Shown: positions 18,801 to 28,626 of the stretch, piece by piece
How the letters are laid out: every line of letters begins with the position of its first letter
Position numbering within the stretch: the first letter of the stretch is position 1
NCBI GenBank assembly: GCA_964616755.1
Contig: CAZTSI010000006.1
Location: 40,854-104,853, forward strand
Reading direction: 5' to 3'
DNA from: CAYNFR01 sp964616755
Lineage (GTDB): Bacteria; Bacteroidota; Bacteroidia; Chitinophagales; Saprospiraceae
Length of the DNA: 64,000 bases
Translations under genes and position numbers: made by a program
Notes under the pieces: generated by a model
Database searches by the model: none
Seen by the model: the letters and a program-made list of their open reading frames with translations, nothing else
Told to the model about the DNA's origin: nothing

Positions 18801-21651
18801 AAGGTGAGAATAAACGGGGGCAACAGTTTTGCCCTTGGACAAGAAGTATTTTTGCCGACAGGTCTAAATGCATTGCGATACGATGTCGCGGATGCTTGTG
18901 GCAATCTAACTTCAAAGACGATGCTATTGTCCGTTGCGGACAAAAGTCCTCCTGTCGCCATCTGTCTAGCCAATATTACGGTGTCGCTAGGCAGTGATGT
19001 ACAACGCTTTTTTGCCAGTAGCGTCAATGACAACAGTCATGATGATTGTAGCCTTGACAAGATATTGATTGCTAGACAGGAATTGCATTGCGACCCATTA
19101 GACAGTTTGTTTAGAGAATTTGTACACCTCTGCTGCGAAGATGTGGGCTCCACTGTCGCCGTATGGCTCAAAGTAATCGACCACTCTGGAAATGAGAATA
19201 TCTGTGAGGCGCTGATACAAGTACAAGATAAGCAAGCCCCTATTGTATATTGTCCGACTGATTTGACAGTCGATTGTGCTGCGTCAATTGATCGTAGAGA
19301 TACAGTAGATCCTTATGCGCATTTGTTTGGTACCCTATCGTTAAACCCTAATCAAATGGGTATCGACCGCTCCTTTGTACTTGATAGTGCTGCAGCGCTG
19401 ATGGATGGAAGATATCTAGACAACTGCGATAATCTTACTCTGGTGGTAACGACAGAAGAACAACTCAACCAATGTGGTATCGGACAAATAAGACGCACCT
19501 TTGTGGCCGTTGATGCCGCTGGCAATAGGAGTCAGCCTTGTACGCAAACTATTTATATTAAGAGGCGTGTGGCCATCAAAACAGGAGATATTACTTGGCC
19601 TGATTCTTTGATTCTTCTGGAAGGTTGCCTAAAGGAAATACCGCTCCCCGCACTTACAGGTCAGCCACGTGCTGCCGAGCTGTCATGTGCCATGATAGCC
19701 ATCAATTATCAAGACATATATACTTCGATTATTACGGATCAAGAAGGTATGTGTGCGGCCATTGTACGCGAATGGACCGTAATTGATTGGTGTGATCCTG
19801 CGACCAAGCACATCAACTATCAGCAAAAAATCAAATATTCGGACACTCAAAAACCCGTCTTGGCGCTCCCTTTAGCCTCGACATTATACTATACATCTGA
19901 CAGTCATTGTGGTAACGCCCAAATCACATTTAGAGCAAACGGCGCAGACAATTGCACCCAATATACAGGTTTGAGTTGGGAGGTAGAGATGGATTATAAT
20001 GCTAACAACAGCTTTGGCAAGGCTTCTGTTGGCCAATTAGTGATAGACAGTCTAGGGGCAAGCTTTTATACGCAAATGCCGATAGGTAGACACACTATAC
20101 GCTGGTTATTGACCGACCCGTGCAGCAATCGCAGTATAGAGGAAGTAACTTTTGAAGTACGGGATACGACCATGCCCGTTCCCTATGCTGTGGCTCTTAA
20201 CAGTAGCCTGATGGCTAATGGCACTGTAGAAATATGGGCATCAGATTTTGACAGAGGTAGCTATCATGTATGTGATCAAAACATTGATATTGCGATCAGC
20301 CATAAAGGGCAAGAGTTTAATCCGAACCAAAAAGTACTCAGCTTTAACTGCGCTTATTTGGGGACAAATGAAATAGATTTTTACGCCTATCGAACCCTAG
20401 AGGACGGCAGTTTATTGTACGCCAAAGTGACGACGAGGATTGTAATTAATGACCCACAAAATAGTTGTGCTAATGCAACCCAAACCCAGACCAGTATCTT
20501 GGCTGAACTGACCGTTCGGGGCGAACTAGCGATGTCAGGTGTGGATCTAAGGCTCTACCGCGACAATGAAGGAATCATTCAGACGCAAACGACGAATGTT
20601 CAAGGGGCAGCGGCATTTCAAGCAATAAGAAAAGGAAGCGATTATGTCGTCGAGCCGTATTACGACGGTGTAATTTTGGAAGGAATCACTACGCGTGATG
20701 TGATTTGGATTCAACAGTATTTGCTTGGAATCCGTGAAATGGAAGATGTATGGCAAGAAATAGCTTCAGACATCAATAGAGATGGACGGATCACAACAGC
20801 CGATGTTATTGATTTAAAGCGTGTTTTAATTGGCGCTAAGGACAACTTCACCAATAATGATTCATGGCGATTTATACAAAGCCTTGTGCCCACGGATCGC
20901 ACCGATACCTTAGAGAGTAAGATCAAGATTCCAGCTATTGGCAGTCCTGTGACGGTACAGCTCCATTCCACCAAAGTCGGTGATGTTGATAAAAGTTTGA
21001 ACGAAGCTCGAACTGCGGAAAGGCGAAGTAGTGTAGTCCTACACACCACAGANNNNNNNNNNTCTAGAAGTGCCAGTGACCTTATCGAGGGGCAAGTGGT
21101 TAGGTATTCAAGTCGCGTTTCGCTATGATAAGAACAAGTTACAATTCAAAAATATCCAATCGAGTCTGCCCGGCTGGGATAGTAGCACATGGTATCATGA
21201 CGAAGAAGCGGGCATTTTACGAATATCTTGGTCTCGGATCAATGAAATACCCGTCTCAGATCTTTTCGTATTCAACTTTGAAACAATAACTACTGGCCAG
21301 CTCTCCAATAGTATATTTCAAACAGAAGATCGATTTCCAGCTATGGCGTTTAACGAGGTGGGAGCGGCAAAGATTAGCTTTGATATACGATCATACCAAA
21401 TGAGAGAACCTACAGCGCATCCTAACCCATTTCACGATTATTTGACGATAACCGATCTCCCATTTTCAGATAATGGGTGGCAGTTAAAAATTTGGGACAT
21501 GAATGGACGATTACTGCATGTTGAGCAAATGAAAGATACATCCAAAGACTATCCGTTACGTGTGGGATATTTTGAAAAACCTGGTGTTTACATGCTAGAG
21601 TTGATAAGTCCGAATCAGCGTTATCTCAAACGTGTCGTCAAGATGAAATAG
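15840..21651 (+). CDS. Giant secreted protein: HYR-like modules, dockerin-like and cohesin-like domains, T9SS sorting domain
   Basis: One gene interrupted by a 10-N scaffold gap at 21053-21062. The 5' part reads from a signal peptide (MRLYLAIAICVYMAIPAGLSAQ) to the gap, and the 3' part resumes in another frame and ends at 21651. A true gap length divisible by three would restore one frame of about 1,930 residues. Seen in order: a Cys-rich N-terminus; many Ig-like/HYR-like repeats with D.CGN and DTTPP motifs (a clear HYR at about 594-675); a carboxypeptidase-like domain (about 1545-1615); a dockerin-like pair TTRDVIWIQQYLLG / DINRDGRITTADVIDLKRVLIG (about 1619-1672); a KVGDVD linker; a cohesin-like strand set after the gap; and a type A C-terminal sorting domain beginning near PTAHPNPFHDYLTI. 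It is probably exported by T9SS and surface-attached. Adhesion is an inference. Confidence 0.85.
21053..21062. other. Assembly gap (10 N)
   Basis: Ten ambiguous bases inside the giant secreted-protein gene. The reading frame differs by one base on the two sides, so the N count is a placeholder and not the real distance. Confidence 0.99.
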
Positions 21652-21657
21652 TAGTAC

Positions 21658-22584
21658 TTAATCGTTCAAGAAGTCAATGTTTCGCTTTAGGCCTTCATAT
21701 TTTGTCCGTTTAACAGCGCTATGTCGAAACAAGTTATTGAAGACTTCTTTAGTTATGTCTTGCCACTTGCGTTTAGTCATATTCAACAGCTCATTTTTTG
21801 GTTCAAACAATGCTTCTTGGTGGGGCACACTAAATCGATTCCAAGGGCATACATCTTGGCAGATATCACAACCGAACATCCAGTTTTCCATCTTCCCTTT
21901 AAATTCTTGAGGGATATCTTCTCGTAGTTCTATCGTCAGATAGCTGATGCACTTTGATGCATCTAACACATAGCCTTTTGGACTAATGGCCTCCGTGGGG
22001 CAGGCATCTATGCACCGTGTACATTCTCCGCAATGGTCTGTAACAGGGTGATCATATTCAAATTCGACGTCCAAAATTAATTCGGCAAGAAAAAAGAAGC
22101 TTCCTCTTTTTTTGCTGAGAAGAAGTGTGTTTTTTCCTATCCACCCGACACCGCTTCTCTGCGCCCAATCACGCTCTAAAATTGGTGCAGAATCAACAAA
22201 ACATCGACCATGAATATCGCCTATCTCTGTTTGAAGTACTTGAAGCAAGGACTTGAGTTTATCCTTTATGACATGATGATAGTCTTCGCCATAAGCATAC
22301 TTGGCCATCTGGGGCGCTTCTGGGTCTAGCGGAAGAGACTCGCTATAATAATTATAGCTCAACGAAACGACTGATTTTGCACCTTCGACTAACTTTCTTG
22401 GATCTACGCGTTTGTCGAAATGTCTTTCCATATATGACATCTTACCCTGATACGAGCTGTTAAGCCATTGTTCTAATCTAATTGCTTCCACATCCATGAA
22501 TTGAGCCATGGAAATGCCAACATCCATAAAACCTAATTCTCTTGCATGGTTTTTAAGGCGATTTGTTCGTTCTGAAATAGTCAT
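21658..22584 (-). CDS. queG: Epoxyqueuosine reductase
   Basis: Last step of queuosine tRNA modification: reduces epoxyqueuosine to queuosine using cobalamin and two 4Fe-4S clusters. At 308 residues it is the short QueG form without a HEAT-repeat tail. Ferredoxin-type cysteines are complete: CGECTRCIDACP, the lone Cys in SKCISYLTIELRE, and GCDICQDVCPWN. The N-terminal half carries the DUF1730 domain, and DSAPILERDWAQRSGVGWIGKNTLL is the family hallmark (here DSAPILERDWAQ then RSGVGWIGKN). It converges on the giant gene with 6 bases between stops, and is divergent from the vWA gene. Confidence 0.96.
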   Translation of the reverse strand: MTISERTNRLKNHARELGFMDVGISMAQFMDVEAIRLEQWLNSSYQGKMSYMERHFDKRVDPRKLVEGAKSVVSLSYNYYSESLPLDPEAPQMAKYAYGEDYHHVIKDKLKSLLQVLQTEIGDIHGRCFVDSAPILERDWAQRSGVGWIGKNTLLLSKKRGSFFFLAELILDVEFEYDHPVTDHCGECTRCIDACPTEAISPKGYVLDASKCISYLTIELREDIPQEFKGKMENWMFGCDICQDVCPWNRFSVPHQEALFEPKNELLNMTKRKWQDITKEVFNNLFRHSAVKRTKYEGLKRNIDFLND

Positions 22585-22812
22585 AATTTCCTAGCGACTT
22601 ATCGACGAAAATAGCGAATAATCAACTGTCTGATAGCTTTTTGTGAATTGTTGTCTATTGTTTTTACGCTCATATTTAATTTTAATCTACATTAAATAGT
22701 GTTACTCATAGGATAAGTAGCCATTCTTCTGTAAATTTCGCCTCAGAAGAAGTTTGGGCGACAATCCAATAAATTTTATTTGTATTCAACTAAGTTTAGA
22801 CCAATCTTTTAA

Positions 22813-25800
22813 ATGAGAAATTTTACTCTACTCCTCTTATTAGCTTTATTTTCAACTAAGCTATTGGCACAAGACATCTGCCGAGCAGATACTAGCTATA
22901 CAGATATAATATTCCTAATAGACAACTCTCAAAGTATCGATGATGGAGAATTTGGTGAGTTTGAGAACATCATTCGACTAACCATTAACAAAGTTCAAGA
23001 CAAATGTGCTCGTTCACAAGTTGGTTTGGTGCATTATGGTGGTGCACGTGGGGCAGAGACATTTGTTGAGTATGATCTCAGAGCAGACAATATCATTTCG
23101 GCAGTCAATCGACAATATTGTACCCAAAGAGATCCAAACTCAGGAAATTGTATCGGTGGTGGTGGTGATGATTTAAATCATGCCGTTGGCGATATCCTTA
23201 GCTTTATTGGCGATGGTACCTTGAAGCGCAATCCTATTAATAAATTGGTGATGGTTATTTTCACCGATGCCTTCGGATTTGAAGAGTCGTGTGGTTTTGT
23301 GAATTGTTCGGTGATTCGTCCTTTTACGAATATTGATCGATTTAAGCGAGATTTTGGCGGCCAAGTTACTGTAGTAGGTACGTCTTCGCAAGCGGAAGCA
23401 TCTTTATTGGCAATCTATGCTTCCCCTGGTGGCAATTTTGATAACGTTCAGCTTTTTGCTCAAGATTGCCCAAGTACATTTGATGGCTGCCAGTTGCCTC
23501 GTAAATATATTCCCATCGAATTTACGTCCCCTTCAGGGCCTAGTTCTGATAGTATCGTTTCTTGCGTCTCATGCTCGATAGAAGTCATCGGGGGTGTTGA
23601 GGCCAGCGCGGGTGAAAATGTAAACATTTGTAGTGATAGAAATGAATCTGCCACCCTTACAGCCACCTTAACTAATGGCTCTGAACCTATCACCTATACT
23701 TGGGACAACGGCCTAGGTACGGGCGCCATCAAAATGGTCAATCCGGCTAATACGACTACCTACACAGTTCAAATAACTGATGGCAATGGGTGCTCGTCTT
23801 CAGCTTCAGTCGTGGTCACCGTTGAGGATTGTACACCGCCCTGCACTGAAGCACCTTTAATTATGTTGCCGCCGACCTATATTGCCTGCCCTGGCACGTC
23901 CATTTTACCAGAACAAACTGGTTTTGCATCGATTATAAGCGGAAGCGGGAGCCAAGTTTGTCCGCAGGCCGAAATCGTTTTCTCCGATCGTACTGTGAGC
24001 AACGTCTCTTGCTCTACCCATATTGAGCGGACATGGACTGCACGATATCCTAGCCTAAATGATCCAGCTCTTGAAGCGTCCGGTCTTCAGAACATTTATT
24101 TAATCGACACTACTGCTCCTGTGTTTATTAACTTTCCAACCGATATTACAATTGCTTCAGATCAAACTTGTTCGGCATTGGTTAACTGGGCCACAATTAG
24201 TGCAACGGATGCATGCAACGATGTAATGATCACGGCGTCTAGAGAAAATGGGTCGCGATTTGACATAGGTACGACCTTTGTAGATTTTAGGGCCACAGAT
24301 GCTTGCGGTAATAGCACTACAAAAAGATTGACGATAATAGTAACAGATAATTGCTGTACTGCACCACCAGACATAAGCTGTCCAGATCAATTCATTGGAT
24401 GCCCAAGCGACTTGATAGACCCCACTAATACGGGGCAGGCTATCGCAACGGCGGGCGGAAACAACTGCCCTACACCCAGTGTGCGCTTTCAAGATGTCAT
24501 CGTCAGCGAGTCGGCCTGTCAGAAAAATATAAACCGCATTTGGACAGCTTATTATGTTATAGGGAGTGATACAGTGTCGACTGAATGTACGCAGGAAATA
24601 AGATTGATCGATAGCGAAGATCCTGTGTTTATAGCCTTCCCAGAGGATATAAGCATTAATTCCAACAGCGAGTGCATGGCGTTAGTAAGATGGACGGCGG
24701 TTACGGCTAGTGATAATTGTGGAGACGTGACCATAAGCTCTACAAGAGAGAACGGTAGCTTTTTTGATCTAGGTGAAACAGTAGTAGTGATAACAGCTAC
24801 GGATCCTTGCGGTAATAGTATTTCTAGACAGCTTAGGATAACCGTATTGGACAATTGTTGCCAACAAGCACCTCTTTTAACTTGTGCTATTGACTATATA
24901 GGCTGTCCTGAGGATAGTGTAGATCCTATCGTGACCGGCTTTGCTATTGGAAGCCCTGGGGCAGATGATTGCCCTAAACCAGATCTGACGTTTGAAGATG
25001 AAATACTAATGGATACCCTTTGTTTGAAGGTGATAAATAGAACATGGACAGCTAGCTATACAACTCATTCAGGCTTAGATGAAGTCTCTTGTGTCCAAAG
25101 AATCGTTTTACAAGACACAGAAAATCCTGTTTTTGTGCGATTCCCTGAAAATATTGTCATCTCTTCAGATGCCAATTGTATGGCAATTGTTAATTGGTTA
25201 AGCCCTCTAGCAGAAGATAACTGTGGAGAGGTCATTGTCACCAGCTCCTTGGAGAATGGAGCATCCATAGATATTGGGCAGCATGAAGTAGTATTTACAG
25301 CAGTAGATCCTTGTGGTAATGTTTCCACGCGGATCCTATTCATTACAGTCACAAAAAATTGTTGCCAAGCACCACCTATTCTTACTTGCCCCGCGGACTT
25401 TTCAGACTGTCCTTCAACCACGGCTAATCCTACTAGAACCGGCGAAGCGACAGCAGTGGCAGGAGAACCCGATTGCCCTACGCCAGTAGTGACCTTTATG
25501 GATGAAGTAATGAATGCCGATCCATGTCAGCGAGTTATTGTGCGGACATGGAGAGCAGCGTACCCAGGACTTAATGATTCTGCATTAGTGACTACTTGTC
25601 GTCAAGTTATTTCATTGCTCGATACTATACCGCCTGCGATAATAGGTTGTCCAACCAATATGACCCTAAATCCGAATAGCCCAATTGTACATTACAACGA
25701 CCCTCAACTCTCCGATGCTTGTTCGTATAGCCTATCCTATAATATTCCTAGCGGCACTAGATTAGAAGAAGGGATGCATACTGTCGTGATAACAGCGACA

Positions 25801-27390
25801 GATGCCTGCGGCAATTTTAGTGTTTGCAGTTTTATTGTAACAGTGCCACCACGCGTAAAACTTTTTTGTCCTGCAGATGTCGAGTTAGATTGTGTGGACT
25901 CACTTGATCTTTCGACCTTGCCTATCCCTCAAGTAGAGACGCTGTGCGATAAATGTGGAGACCCTATCGAAGGGTTTACTTTCATGACACAAGCTAAGGG
26001 AATAAGTTACTATATCTCTAAAGATGTGCTTAATTGGCCAAATGCCAAATCTAAGGCAGAATCCATGGGGGCGCAATTAGTGGTAATCAGTGACCCAGAA
26101 GAAAATGCTCTATTGACCTCAGTATTAGATGAGAACAGTGTATTCATAGGCCTGAGCGATAGAGAGAAGGAAGGCACGTTTGTATGGGTAGATGGTAGTC
26201 CGATGACTTATTCGAATTGGTTTTTTGAACAACCTAATAATTATGGCAATTCACAAGATTATGTGGAGCTAATGAATAACGGGTTTTGGAACGATCAGAG
26301 TAACAATAAATCGCTTAAGTATATTATAGAAATTCCTTGCGTAGCTATTAGCAAGGTAATTGTGGCACAAAGAAAAGAAGGAAACTCAGATATTTATACA
26401 GTTCGTTATACCGCCGAAGATCGCTGCGCAACCATGGATTCATGCGACATAGAAGTAATTGTGAATAACGAAGCATTCGTCACTTGTTCAGAGGATAAAG
26501 TAGCCTATTCATTGTATGGATGGTCAAGAGTAGAGTGGCAAGAACCTACTTTTACGACTTGTTGTACTAACTGTGAGCCACGCCATATACCGGGCTATCT
26601 GTATATGGGTCAGCTCGGTAATAGTTTTTACTATTGTTCTTATGCACGGTTGACGTGGCTAAATGCTCGGATCAAAGCTCGAGATATAGGCGGAGACTTG
26701 GTCACGATTGATTCAGAGCTAGAGAATAGTTTCTTAGCGGCGGGCTTGATTGACCGACGGGCTTATATTGGCCTGTCAGATGTAGATAGAGAAGGAGTGT
26801 TTACTTGGGCTGATGGTGCTAATGCTGCTTACAGAAACTGGGAAACTGGGGGACCGAATAATACGGGCGAGAATGACTTTGTAGAGATGGGACTCAATGG
26901 ACGCTGGATACTTTCTGATAAAAATGCTATGCGAGAATATATTGTAGAAATTAAAGGATGTCATCAAGTAACTCAAACCGCGGGGCCTAAGAGTGGATCT
27001 TTATTCCAAGAGGGAATCACTACGATTACATATAGAGCCTCTGATGGTTGTGGTAATGTGGCTACTTGTAGTTTTGATGTGACTGTCATAAAGGGCAAGG
27101 CAGAAACTAAAGAGTCAGAGCTTAAAAATAACCGCCAGACTTTGTTATCAGACAAAATTGTACTGTATCCTAACCCGGCTAACGGGTTGATATTTGTTGA
27201 AGACAACGAATGGTTCTTTCAAGCTATTGATATTTCGATCATGAGTACAACGGGCCAATTGATCAGAAAAGTGGCCGCGCAAGAATTGATTCATGGACAT
27301 AATATTAGTGACCTATCCTCCGGCTTACACTTTATTCGCTTTGCGGATGAAAATGGGCAGGTACGCATTGAGCGATTTATTGTCAACTAA
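22813..27390 (+). CDS. Secreted vWA / HYR-like / C-type-lectin protein with T9SS sorting domain
   Basis: A 1,525-residue surface or secreted protein. A signal peptide (residues 1-20, ending LLAQ) is followed by a von Willebrand A domain (about 28-235) with an intact MIDAS core DxSxS at Asp37-Ser39-Ser41. An Ig/PKD-like domain (about 252-340) then precedes four tandem HYR-containing units of about 168 residues (about 345-1015). Two C-type-lectin domains (about 1051-1177 and 1259-1386) follow, each bracketed by halves of a HYR-like fold, with WVDG/WADG and QPNN/GPNN loop motifs. A type A T9SS sorting domain closes the protein (about 1440-1525, starting LYPNPANG). Cation-dependent binding and adhesion are inferred from the domains; the ligand is unknown. 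Confidence 0.9.
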   Translation: MRNFTLLLLLALFSTKLLAQDICRADTSYTDIIFLIDNSQSIDDGEFGEFENIIRLTINKVQDKCARSQVGLVHYGGARGAETFVEYDLRADNIISAVNRQYCTQRDPNSGNCIGGGGDDLNHAVGDILSFIGDGTLKRNPINKLVMVIFTDAFGFEESCGFVNCSVIRPFTNIDRFKRDFGGQVTVVGTSSQAEASLLAIYASPGGNFDNVQLFAQDCPSTFDGCQLPRKYIPIEFTSPSGPSSDSIVSCVSCSIEVIGGVEASAGENVNICSDRNESATLTATLTNGSEPITYTWDNGLGTGAIKMVNPANTTTYTVQITDGNGCSSSASVVVTVEDCTPPCTEAPLIMLPPTYIACPGTSILPEQTGFASIISGSGSQVCPQAEIVFSDRTVSNVSCSTHIERTWTARYPSLNDPALEASGLQNIYLIDTTAPVFINFPTDITIASDQTCSALVNWATISATDACNDVMITASRENGSRFDIGTTFVDFRATDACGNSTTKRLTIIVTDNCCTAPPDISCPDQFIGCPSDLIDPTNTGQAIATAGGNNCPTPSVRFQDVIVSESACQKNINRIWTAYYVIGSDTVSTECTQEIRLIDSEDPVFIAFPEDISINSNSECMALVRWTAVTASDNCGDVTISSTRENGSFFDLGETVVVITATDPCGNSISRQLRITVLDNCCQQAPLLTCAIDYIGCPEDSVDPIVTGFAIGSPGADDCPKPDLTFEDEILMDTLCLKVINRTWTASYTTHSGLDEVSCVQRIVLQDTENPVFVRFPENIVISSDANCMAIVNWLSPLAEDNCGEVIVTSSLENGASIDIGQHEVVFTAVDPCGNVSTRILFITVTKNCCQAPPILTCPADFSDCPSTTANPTRTGEATAVAGEPDCPTPVVTFMDEVMNADPCQRVIVRTWRAAYPGLNDSALVTTCRQVISLLDTIPPAIIGCPTNMTLNPNSPIVHYNDPQLSDACSYSLSYNIPSGTRLEEGMHTVVITATDACGNFSVCSFIVTVPPRVKLFCPADVELDCVDSLDLSTLPIPQVETLCDKCGDPIEGFTFMTQAKGISYYISKDVLNWPNAKSKAESMGAQLVVISDPEENALLTSVLDENSVFIGLSDREKEGTFVWVDGSPMTYSNWFFEQPNNYGNSQDYVELMNNGFWNDQSNNKSLKYIIEIPCVAISKVIVAQRKEGNSDIYTVRYTAEDRCATMDSCDIEVIVNNEAFVTCSEDKVAYSLYGWSRVEWQEPTFTTCCTNCEPRHIPGYLYMGQLGNSFYYCSYARLTWLNARIKARDIGGDLVTIDSELENSFLAAGLIDRRAYIGLSDVDREGVFTWADGANAAYRNWETGGPNNTGENDFVEMGLNGRWILSDKNAMREYIVEIKGCHQVTQTAGPKSGSLFQEGITTITYRASDGCGNVATCSFDVTVIKGKAETKESELKNNRQTLLSDKIVLYPNPANGLIFVEDNEWFFQAIDISIMSTTGQLIRKVAAQELIHGHNISDLSSGLHFIRFADENGQVRIERFIVN
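23848..25850 (+). repeat. Four tandem ~500-bp HYR-containing coding repeats
   Basis: Units begin near 23848, 24358, 24864 and 25366. Each encodes an APP...CP...CP opening, a RxWxAxY strand, a DTxxPVF junction, an ENG-F/IDIG turn and a D.CGN end followed by DNCC. DNA identity between units is only moderate, so the duplications are old; the fourth unit has diverged most at its end. Confidence 0.8.
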
Positions 27391-27903
27391 ATTAAGGTAA
27401 AGGAAGAGCGTTATTAAATTAAGTTTGCCCAGAGCTGTTGAAGAATTGAATAATTCTGTTGTTATTATTGTTAAGCTATTTTTGTCAGCTTAGTCCATAA
27501 TGTGACTTCTTTGTTCTTTTGCATTAAGTGAAAAGTGACAAAGATTCGTCCCTCAGGGTCTTTGGATAAATTCAAAGCATGTGGTTTTATTATTCGCAGA
27601 CTTGCAGAAATTGTTGTTTAGTCCGGAAGTATCGACCACTTGTATCTAAAAGCTCTGCGTCTTAGCTTTGTCAAGAACGATATTATCAAGAAATATGGTG
27701 ATGATAAGAGGAAGATATCAAGCTACTTCATTTACGTGACTCTAGAAATTCTGTTTCGATTCATTCTGATAAATGTTATAAACGTGGCAAGGTTAGAAGT
27801 TAACTCTTAAAGACGTGGGCGAACTAAAAATCTACCTGCGCTTGCTAAGTAATAAGCGCTAAAGGGGATGCGTTGTAATTATAGTATCACAATACCTTTT
27901 CTA
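27391..27903. other. Intergenic region, no gene recognised
   Basis: 513 bases between the vWA protein and the dioxygenase-like gene. A plus-strand open stretch of about 60 codons (roughly 27625-27810) has a plausible amino-acid mix but no start codon in a good place, and I recognise no family. It may be a gene remnant. No tRNA or hairpin is seen. Confidence 0.5.
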
Positions 27904-28548
27904 ATGACTAGTAAATTCTTGAATCTTTGGGTTTTTACGTTGCCGCTTATTTTTTTATATACTTCCTGCAACGGACAAATCAAGGGTCGTTCTCAGCAAG
28001 TCATTGTAGGCGGTGGCTGTGAAGGTTGCGAGGCAATATACGAATACGCTGACAAATTAATCCTTTCAAGAGATACGCTTCCAGAATTTCATACCACAGA
28101 ACCCAAGATTATGCTTACTGGCACTGTCTTCAAGAAGGATGGCGTAACTCCTGCCTCAGGTGTTCTAATGTACATCTATCATACAGATCGTAAGGGAGAG
28201 TATAAACTAAAAGGCGACGAAAGCGGCTGGGCCAAACGTCATGGATATATTCGCGGTTGGGTCAAATCTGATGAACAAGGACAATATACATTTTTCACCT
28301 TTCGTCCAGCAGCTTATAGAGATGGTAGTGAACCGGAGCATATTCATATGGTCATTAAAGAGCTTGACAAGAATGAATATTATATAGACGACATTACGTT
28401 TACGGACGACCCGCTTCTTACAATTTCAGCGCGCAATAAGAGCGCTAACAGAGCAGGCTCAGGTATTGTCAAGCTTACAGAACGAAAAAACATAATGATT
28501 GCAAACAGGGACATCATACTAGGAAAAAATATCCCAAATTATTATTGA
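27904..28548 (+). CDS. Intradiol ring-cleavage dioxygenase-like lipoprotein
   Basis: Beta-sandwich protein of the protocatechuate/catechol 1,2-dioxygenase family, 214 residues from the ATG at 27904. That start gives a lipoprotein-type signal (MTSKFLNLWVFTLPLIFLYTSC); the frame opens 12 codons earlier. The four iron-ligand positions can be seen: a Tyr in the KGEYKLK strand, Tyr in RPAAYRDG, and the two His of PEHIHM. Exported members occur widely in Bacteroidota, where the substrate is usually unknown and need not be an aromatic diol. No aromatic catabolic genes lie nearby. Confidence 0.82.
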   Translation: MTSKFLNLWVFTLPLIFLYTSCNGQIKGRSQQVIVGGGCEGCEAIYEYADKLILSRDTLPEFHTTEPKIMLTGTVFKKDGVTPASGVLMYIYHTDRKGEYKLKGDESGWAKRHGYIRGWVKSDEQGQYTFFTFRPAAYRDGSEPEHIHMVIKELDKNEYYIDDITFTDDPLLTISARNKSANRAGSGIVKLTERKNIMIANRDIILGKNIPNYY

Positions 28549-28626
28549 AGCACCCTGAATAACTTGGTGGAAATATTTCGTCGGCCTACTTAATTTAATA
28601 TAGATCGCATAAAATCTTTAACGCTA

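Noticed and set aside
23848..25850. Regularly spaced repeats as a possible CRISPR array
   Set aside because: The units are about 500 bp, protein coding and diverged; there are no short identical repeats with unique spacers.
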